From contig JAYFQW010000089.1 of assembly GCA_034926675.1 (NCBI GenBank), forward strand, positions 1 to 39,863: a DNA stretch of 39,863 nt, in the 5' to 3' direction. The notes under the pieces are model-generated. The model did not search any database. It had not been told where the DNA came from and saw only the letters and a list, made by a program, of their open reading frames with translations. Made by a program: the position numbers and the translations under genes. Positions 34,634 to 39,863 of the stretch are shown piece by piece. How positions within the stretch are numbered: position 1 is the stretch's first letter; each line of letters starts with the position of its first letter. Origin of the DNA: Clostridia bacterium. Lineage in GTDB: Bacteria; Bacillota; DTU025.

Positions 34634-35536
34634 ATGGGTGTTTCGAAACCCAATCCTCAGCTGCTTGACGTGCTTAAACTTGCGGCGGACTTCCTGGGTG
34701 CACGAGGGGTTGAGTCTCCCAGGCTAGATGCGGAGGTTCTGCTAGCACGAATTCTCGGCATGGATAGGATTCGGCTGTATGTGGAGTATGATCGCCCGCT
34801 GGCCCTCTCGGAGCTGTCGCGTTACCGGGAGGAGATCGCCAAGCGCGCGTCTAGAGTCCCTGTGGCCTACATCACCGGCGTGAAGGAGTTCATGTCGGTC
34901 GAGTTCCAGGTCGATGGCAGGGTGCTGATCCCAGGGCCTGATACGGAGATTCTGGTGGAGGCCACGCGGGATGAGATCGCTGATGCGGGTATGAGCGCCC
35001 CGAGAATCGCGGATATCGGCACTGGCAGTGGCGCGATTGCGTGCGCCCTCGCGAAGATCTTGCCTGGGGCCAGGATATTGGCTACAGACATTTCCCGAGA
35101 CGCCCTGGAGGTTGCAGCCCAGAACGTGTCGAGGCTTGGGCTTGAACAGCAAGTCGTGCTGGGAAGCGGCGACCTTTTCCAGGCGCTCGCGGCGCCCGAG
35201 TGGGAGCGGGTCGATGTAATCGTGTCGAACCCTCCCTACATACCTTCGGGAGATATCCCTGGTCTTCAGCCTGAGATCTCCAAATACGAACCCCGCCTGG
35301 CGCTTGATGGCGGCCCGGACGGCCTTGAGTTGTACCGAAGGATCGCCGCGGGTGCAGCTGCACACCTTGAGCCGGGTGGAATAGTGGCGCTGGAAGCAGG
35401 AGACGGGCAGGCAGCGCGCATCGCCGAGCTACTGGCAGACTCGGGCCTCCGCGACATCTCGCTTCGGCAGGATTACTCGGGAGTAGATCGGGTTATCATC
35501 GGAAGGACGGCAAGGAACAGTAATGGGGACGAGTAA
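34634..35536 (+). CDS. prmC: Release factor glutamine methyltransferase
   Basis: Methylates the GGQ glutamine of release factors using SAM. It is 300 residues: an N-terminal helical domain (1-75) and a Rossmann methyltransferase with DIGTGSGAIA (motif I, 127-136) and the substrate-binding NPPY at 199-202. The usual VLIPRPDTE segment reads VLIPGPDTE (97-105), with Gly in place of Arg. The start ATG 34634 follows prfA by 4 bp, with GGAG 8 bases upstream. The pairing with prfA is classic. Confidence 0.96.
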   Translation: MGVSKPNPQLLDVLKLAADFLGARGVESPRLDAEVLLARILGMDRIRLYVEYDRPLALSELSRYREEIAKRASRVPVAYITGVKEFMSVEFQVDGRVLIPGPDTEILVEATRDEIADAGMSAPRIADIGTGSGAIACALAKILPGARILATDISRDALEVAAQNVSRLGLEQQVVLGSGDLFQALAAPEWERVDVIVSNPPYIPSGDIPGLQPEISKYEPRLALDGGPDGLELYRRIAAGAAAHLEPGGIVALEAGDGQAARIAELLADSGLRDISLRQDYSGVDRVIIGRTARNSNGDE

Positions 35537-35537
35537 T

Positions 35538-35563
35538 AGAGATGAGTGACAGAGATGAGTGAC
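35538..35563. repeat. Perfect 13-bp tandem duplication at the sua5 start
   Basis: AGAGATGAGTGAC occurs twice in tandem immediately after the prmC stop. Each copy holds an ATG, but because 13 is not a multiple of 3 only the second (35555) is in frame with the gene. The duplication may have reset the translation start. Confidence 0.85.
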
Positions 35564-36643
35564 ATCCAGGAGAGTCGCATCTCCACACAACGAATGAGCG
35601 TGGACCCTTGCATGCCTGCTCCGGTTCTAGAGGCCCGGCTTGCGGATGCAGCGGACATCATCAGACGGGGCGGGCTGGTTGCATTCCCAACAGAGACCGT
35701 ATACGGGCTTGGCGCGAATGCACTTGACGGGCGCGCCGTGGCCCGTATTTTCGTTGCCAAGGGCCGACCACAGGACAATCCGCTCATAGTGCACATTGCG
35801 GAGATTGAGGCGGTGCACTCTGTGGCCGAGTCAGTCCCGGCGTCAGCTTGGGCCCTCGCGCGCGAGTTCTGGCCCGGCCCTCTCACGATGGTCCTTCCCC
35901 GAGGGAAGCTAGTTCCCGAACAGGTGAGCGCGGGGCTTGCCACCGTGGCGGTGAGAATGCCGTCCCATCCGGCAGCGGCGGCACTGATCCGGGCGTCAGG
36001 CCTCCCGATAGCCGCTCCATCTGCGAACATATCCGGCAGGCCGAGCCCGACCTCTGCTGACCACGTATGGGCCGATCTCGCAGGGAGAGTTGAGATGCTG
36101 GTGGACGCTGGCCCCGCGGGAATCGGCGTGGAGTCTACTGTCATTGACATGACTGTGTGGCCCCCCCTGATTCTGCGTCCCGGGGGCGCGACCGTCGAGG
36201 CGATCAGAAGGGTGATCCCAGAGACTGATGTCCTTCCATCCACGGGCATTGAGGCCACTGGACCGGTCAAATCGCCCGGTCTGCGTTACAAGCACTATGC
36301 TCCCCGTGCAGACCTGTGGCTGTACCTAGGAGACTGGAAAACCCAGGTAGATGCGGTCGCTCGGCGGGCGGCCATTGAGAATTCGGCTGGCAGACGAGTA
36401 GGGCTTCTGATTACATCCGAGACGGCGCTCGCGCTAGGTGCGGTCGGCGTGAGGGCAGTGGTCGCAGAGGTAGGGTCAAGGGCCGATCTTAGCTCGGTGG
36501 CATCGGCCCTCTTCGATGGCATGCGCAGGCTGGATCAGGCGGATGTCGACATCATACTGGCTGAATCGTACAGCCGCGCTGGGTTGGGGCTCGCCATCAT
36601 GAACAGGCTGGAGCGGGCGGCTGGTGGGAAAATCGTGAGATAA
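35555..36643 (+). CDS. ywlC: L-threonylcarbamoyladenylate synthase, Sua5 type
   Basis: Makes threonylcarbamoyl-AMP from threonine, bicarbonate and ATP, the first step of t6A formation at tRNA position 37. It is 362 residues: a YrdC-like domain (VAFPTETVYGLGANA, KGRPQDNPL, FWPGPLTMVLPR, PSANISGRPSPTS) followed by the C-terminal Sua5 domain, linked through SPGLRYKHYAPRA. This is the long Sua5 form rather than the short TsaC form. The start is uncertain: GTG 35546 and ATG 35555 are both in frame, and neither has a strong ribosome binding site, so translation is probably coupled to prmC. Confidence 0.95.
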   Translation: MSDIQESRISTQRMSVDPCMPAPVLEARLADAADIIRRGGLVAFPTETVYGLGANALDGRAVARIFVAKGRPQDNPLIVHIAEIEAVHSVAESVPASAWALAREFWPGPLTMVLPRGKLVPEQVSAGLATVAVRMPSHPAAAALIRASGLPIAAPSANISGRPSPTSADHVWADLAGRVEMLVDAGPAGIGVESTVIDMTVWPPLILRPGGATVEAIRRVIPETDVLPSTGIEATGPVKSPGLRYKHYAPRADLWLYLGDWKTQVDAVARRAAIENSAGRRVGLLITSETALALGAVGVRAVVAEVGSRADLSSVASALFDGMRRLDQADVDIILAESYSRAGLGLAIMNRLERAAGGKIVR

Positions 36644-36689
36644 GACCGGCGCGGAAGGATATCGGCGCCTTCTTAGAGAAGTGCAGAAA

Positions 36690-37178
36690 ATGGTGGTGGA
36701 TTCGGTGAGCCGGAGGATACTGGTAATATGCGGCGGGAACACCTGCAGGAGCCCGATGGCAGAGGTGATGCTCAGGAGCATGCTGCTGCGCTCGGGCGCC
36801 GCGATGGGCAGTCCTTCGGGTGATGCCGCCGATACGGTGGTCGAATCGGCGGGGGCAGCGGCAGTTGACGGGATGTCTGCGTCGCAGAAGGCCATCGCGG
36901 CATTGGCCAGGATCGGGCTGGATCTGTCGGGCCACCGCTCCCGAGCGCTCACTCGCGAGATCATATCGAAGGCGGATGTGATCCTGGCGATGGAGGTCAA
37001 GCACGCGGCACGGGCCGTCGAGCTTGATCCGAATGCGGCCGACCGCACTCGAACACTGGCAGATCACAACATTCCCGACCCATACGGAGGGTCGCTAGAT
37101 GAGTATGAGCGCACGAGGGACCAGATAGAGGCTGCGCTGCGCAAGTACCTGAACGAGGATCGAGGCGATGTAAGTTGA
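36690..37178 (+). CDS. ywlE: Low-molecular-weight phosphatase, probable protein arginine phosphatase
   Basis: Removes phosphate from phosphoproteins. It is 162 residues. The active-site loop CGGNTCR is at 14-20 with nucleophile Cys14 and phosphate-binding Arg20; the general acid is Asp130 in DPYGG. The Thr in GNTCR is the feature of the YwlE arginine-phosphatase branch, whereas tyrosine phosphatases usually have Ile or a similar residue there. Position between sua5 and rpiB matches Bacillus ywlE. The start is uncertain (GTG 36681, ATG 36690 or GTG 36705). Its stop overlaps the rpiB TTG. Confidence 0.93.
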   Translation: MVVDSVSRRILVICGGNTCRSPMAEVMLRSMLLRSGAAMGSPSGDAADTVVESAGAAAVDGMSASQKAIAALARIGLDLSGHRSRALTREIISKADVILAMEVKHAARAVELDPNAADRTRTLADHNIPDPYGGSLDEYERTRDQIEAALRKYLNEDRGDVS

Positions 37179-37627
37179 GGATAGCGGTGGGTTCCGACCA
37201 CGCGGGCTACGAAGTCAAGTGTGAGGTTGTGAAGAGGCTAACCGAGGCTGGCCACGAGGTACGTGATTTCGGCGCGTACTCCACTGAGAGTGTGGATTAC
37301 CCGGATATTGCAGTTGCGGCGGCTAGGGTGGTCGCCAGTGGCGAGGCAGACCGCGGAATCCTCGTGTGTGGGACGGGCATCGGGATGTCGATCGCGGCGA
37401 ACAAGGTGCGAGGCGTGAGGGCGGCCCTGTGTCATGATGACTTCACTGCCAGGATGGCGCGTGAGCACAATGACGCAAACATACTTGCAGTGGGTTCCCG
37501 CACTACGGCGTCGTATGCTATACTTCGCATGGTCGACGCGTTCCTCGAGACCGAGTTCGCGGGGGGGCGGCACGCCGATAGGGTGAGGAAGATCACAGAG
37601 GCGGAACAAGGCCATTGGGGGTGCTAA
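37175..37627 (+). CDS. rpiB: Ribose-5-phosphate isomerase B
   Basis: Interconverts ribose 5-phosphate and ribulose 5-phosphate. The 150-residue length is typical. SDHAGYEVK (7-15), the active-site Cys65 in [14 protein letters not shown] and [19 protein letters not shown] are RpiB signatures. Some family members are allose 6-phosphate isomerases, but this context favours RpiB. TTG 37175 overlaps the ywlE stop. The upp gene starts 2 bp after its stop. Confidence 0.95.
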   Translation: MRIAVGSDHAGYEVKCEVVKRLTEAGHEVRDFGAYSTESVDYPDIAVAAARVVASGEADRGILVCGTGIGMSIAANKVRGVRAALCHDDFTARMAREHNDANILAVGSRTTASYAILRMVDAFLETEFAGGRHADRVRKITEAEQGHWGC

Positions 37628-37629
37628 CG

Positions 37630-38259
37630 ATGGGACAAGTTCACGTAATAGATCATCCATTGATTCAGCACAAGATAACGCTTATCCGGGACAAGAGCAC
37701 TGGACCCAAGGACTTCAGGGATTTGGTTTCGGAGGTCGCCATGCTCATGGCGTACGAGGTGACTCGCGACATGCCTCTGCAGACCGTTGAGGTGGAGACT
37801 CCTATTGGGAGGGCCACGGGAACACAGCTAGCGGGCAAGAAAGTCGGCGTGGTGGCCATTTTACGGGCCGGACTTGGAATGGTGGATGGCATTCTCAGGC
37901 TGATTCCAACGGCGAAGGTAGGGCACATAGGCCTGTACCGTGACCCTGATACCCTTCGCCCTGTCGAATACTACTGTAAGCTTCCGCCGGATGTGGCCGA
38001 GCGGGAGCTCATCATGCTAGACCCGATGCTGGCCACTGGAGGCTCTGCATGTGCAGCCATTCAGTTTGCTAAAGACCGGGGTGCGACCAATATCAAGCTC
38101 GTGAACCTCATCGCGGCCCCAGAGGGAATTCAGATGGTTCAGAGTAAGCACCCTGATACCGAAGTATACGTTGCGGCGATAGATGAGAAGTTGAATTCCC
38201 ACGGCTATATCGTGCCTGGCCTAGGCGATGCCGGCGACAGGCTGTTCGGGACGAAATGA
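37630..38259 (+). CDS. upp: Uracil phosphoribosyltransferase
   Basis: Forms UMP from uracil and PRPP in pyrimidine salvage. The 209-residue length is standard. The PRPP-binding loop [11 protein letters not shown] is at 130-140, and the uracil-binding end contains [20 protein letters not shown] chose ATG 37630 because GGGGGTG lies 7 bases upstream; the frame opens five codons earlier inside rpiB. The stop overlaps comEB as ATGA. In Bacillus subtilis glyA lies between the ywlF/ywlG region and upp; here it is absent. Confidence 0.97.
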   Translation: MGQVHVIDHPLIQHKITLIRDKSTGPKDFRDLVSEVAMLMAYEVTRDMPLQTVEVETPIGRATGTQLAGKKVGVVAILRAGLGMVDGILRLIPTAKVGHIGLYRDPDTLRPVEYYCKLPPDVAERELIMLDPMLATGGSACAAIQFAKDRGATNIKLVNLIAAPEGIQMVQSKHPDTEVYVAAIDEKLNSHGYIVPGLGDAGDRLFGTK

Positions 38260-38747
38260 CCATGGAAGCAAAACCCGGCTCCACCGGCCGTCCCGCGTGG
38301 GACGACTACTTTATGGAGATCGCAGAGGTGGTGGCGAAACGCTCCACGTGCCTGCGAAGGCGAGTCGGCGCGGTGGCTGTTCGGGATAGGCAGATCCTGG
38401 CCACTGGATACAACGGCGCTCCTAGTGGGCTTGCCCACTGTGCAACGATTGGCTGTATGCGTGCGCAGCTGCACGTGGCGTCTGGTGAGCGGCATGAGCT
38501 GTGCCGCGGCCTTCATGCAGAGCAGAATGTGATAATCCAGGCCGCTGTGCACGGAGTGGCGGTGTCTGGCGCCACCGTATACTGTACGCATCAGCCGTGC
38601 GTGGTCTGTGCCAAGATGCTCATAAATGCGGGTATAGCCAGTATAGTGTATTCCGGAGAATACCCTGATACAATGTCATATGAGATGATGCGTGAAGCTG
38701 GCATCGAAGTGGTGTCGCTGAAAGGCGGCCATTCCGCCCAGGAATAG
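38256..38747 (+). CDS. comEB: Deoxycytidylate (dCMP) deaminase, ComEB family
   Basis: Deaminates dCMP to dUMP for thymidylate synthesis. It is 163 residues. The zinc and catalytic motif HAE is at 87-89 and the zinc ligands PCVVC at 114-118. The family start [12 protein letters not shown] is present, with GYNGAPSG at 51-58 shaping the nucleotide pocket. ATG 38256 overlaps the upp stop. Together with tdk and upp it makes this operon rich in pyrimidine salvage. Confidence 0.94.
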   Translation: MTMEAKPGSTGRPAWDDYFMEIAEVVAKRSTCLRRRVGAVAVRDRQILATGYNGAPSGLAHCATIGCMRAQLHVASGERHELCRGLHAEQNVIIQAAVHGVAVSGATVYCTHQPCVVCAKMLINAGIASIVYSGEYPDTMSYEMMREAGIEVVSLKGGHSAQE

Positions 38748-38790
38748 GCTGGACGGGGGCATCATATCTGGTTCACGGGAGTGCGTTGAC

Positions 38791-39822
38791 GTGATTAGGT
38801 ACTTGGGAGCAATACTGTTCTCTACTGCATGTGCATTGCTTCTGACCCCACAGGTTAGGGCTTACGCTATCCGCCGCGATATCGTTGATCGCCCAAGAGA
38901 GAGACGTGTGCATACCGCGCCTGTGGCTCTTCTTGGGGGTGTCGGCATGTACATTGCCTTCTCGGCCGCGGCCATGCTTTTCACGAAACTCGACAGAAAC
39001 ACGGTGGGCCTTATCATCGGCGGCGGAGTCATTGTTGCGGTAGGCGTGGCTGACGACATTCTGGAGCTTAGGCCGCTTCCAAAGCTTCTCGGGCAGATCG
39101 CGGCAGCCCTGGTCCTCACTATGTTCGGAGTGAAAATCGAGTTCGTGACGAGCCCGTTCGGGGGAATGTACTACCTCGGGGTTCTGTCGATCCCAGTCAC
39201 TGTGTTCTGGGTAGTCGCTTTCTCGAACGTAGTGAACTTCCTCGATGGTCTGGATGGGCTTGCTGCGGGGGTCTCTGCAATTGGAGCACTGGCCATGGCT
39301 TTCGCTGCGTTCGGAAAGGGGCAGGAAAGGCTGGTTGTGCTCTGCTTGAGCCTGGCAGGCAGCGCCCTGGGATTCCTGTATTTCAACTTCAACCCGGCGA
39401 AGATATTCATGGGCGATGCAGGAGCGATGTTCCTGGGCTTCACGGTTGCCGGAATATCCGCCATGGGCGCGCTCAAGAGGCCTGCCACCCTGGCTCTGCT
39501 CGTTCCCGTTCTGGTGATGGGGGTTCCAATTCTCGATACAGCCTTTGCGATTTTCCGGCGAGTGAAAGAGCACGTTTCTGTGGCAACTGGCGATCGTGAT
39601 CACGTCCACCATAGGCTTCTCGCGATGGGAATGACTCAGAGGCAGGCAGTTCTGACACTCTATATGGTCAGCGGGTTCCTGGCCGCTGCGGCGTGTGGTG
39701 TAGTTGTAGTCGACCCCCGCATCGGTGTTGGAGGCGCTCTCACCGCCCTCGGCGCTGTTGTGCTGGTTGGTGAGAGGTCTGGCGTGCTCAAGGTCGATTC
39801 CCGACACAAGTTGACCCGGTAG
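38791..39822 (+). CDS. tagO: Undecaprenyl-phosphate GlcNAc-1-phosphate transferase (TagO/WecA type)
   Basis: Transfers GlcNAc-1-phosphate from UDP-GlcNAc to undecaprenyl phosphate, starting teichoic acid or other wall glycopolymer synthesis. It is a 343-residue polytopic membrane protein. Motifs: ADD with Asp88-Asp89, NFLDGLDG at 149-156, MGDAG at 207-211 and HVHHRL at 271-276, the nucleotide-binding loop. It is related to MraY, but the HHRL loop fits the WecA/TagO branch. GTG 38791 has GGGAGTG 7 bases upstream. It is 43 bp after comEB. The C-terminus is complete inside the window. Confidence 0.94.
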   Translation: MIRYLGAILFSTACALLLTPQVRAYAIRRDIVDRPRERRVHTAPVALLGGVGMYIAFSAAAMLFTKLDRNTVGLIIGGGVIVAVGVADDILELRPLPKLLGQIAAALVLTMFGVKIEFVTSPFGGMYYLGVLSIPVTVFWVVAFSNVVNFLDGLDGLAAGVSAIGALAMAFAAFGKGQERLVVLCLSLAGSALGFLYFNFNPAKIFMGDAGAMFLGFTVAGISAMGALKRPATLALLVPVLVMGVPILDTAFAIFRRVKEHVSVATGDRDHVHHRLLAMGMTQRQAVLTLYMVSGFLAAAACGVVVVDPRIGVGGALTALGAVVLVGERSGVLKVDSRHKLTR

Positions 39823-39863
39823 AACTTGGCGTGCGCCTGGGTCCCGAGGCGCTGCAGCCCCGC

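Overview
The window is visibly G+C-rich chromosomal DNA from an endospore-forming member of the Bacillota (Firmicutes). The evidence is a complete gerA-type germinant receptor operon, strong Shine-Dalgarno sites with many TTG and GTG starts, sigma-A type promoters, a four-cysteine L31, and the gene run rpmE-tdk-yqhQ-prfA-prmC-sua5-ywlE-rpiB-upp-comEB-tagO. I cannot name the species. Base composition suggests one of the high-G+C clostridial or Limnochordia-like lineages rather than Bacillus itself.

Layout. 1-1250 holds no convincing gene but carries a 281/293 bp tandem repeat with conserved hairpins. A small orphan gene (1296-1595) and a ClC transporter (1691-3082) follow. From 7896 down to 3035 a tightly packed minus-strand operon encodes a nitrilase-fold protein that has lost two catalytic residues, an apparently active nitrilase paralogue, a PIG-L/LmbE zinc deacetylase and a cytoplasmic (alpha/alpha)6-type glycosidase. 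This is the best candidate here for an undescribed pathway. Divergent from it is a membrane-anchored DUF4015 glycosidase-like protein. Then come aspS, guaB, a secreted DUF4384-PEGA protein, asnS, and a 1360-residue secreted TPR/Ig/fibronectin III/discoidin protein. A COG2509 flavoprotein and an RlmI-type rRNA methyltransferase precede the gerKA-KB-KC operon.

26456-28465 is an ABC-2 exporter operon preceded by a short leader ORF and a terminator-like hairpin, which suggests attenuation control. A GH31 alpha-glucosidase (minus strand) faces it across a large bidirectional hairpin. Between the GH31 gene and rpmE are two small tandem ORFs with good ribosome binding sites that look like paralogous single-span membrane peptides.

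31655-39822 is a housekeeping operon for ribosomal protein L31, thymidine kinase, release factor 1 and its methylase, tRNA t6A synthesis, arginine phosphatase, pentose and pyrimidine salvage, and the first step of undecaprenyl-linked wall glycopolymers. Most genes are separated by a few bases or overlap. The exceptions are gaps of 122 bp before tdk, about 46 bp before ywlE and 43 bp before tagO.

No tRNA, rRNA, CRISPR array, transposase or phage gene was recognised.
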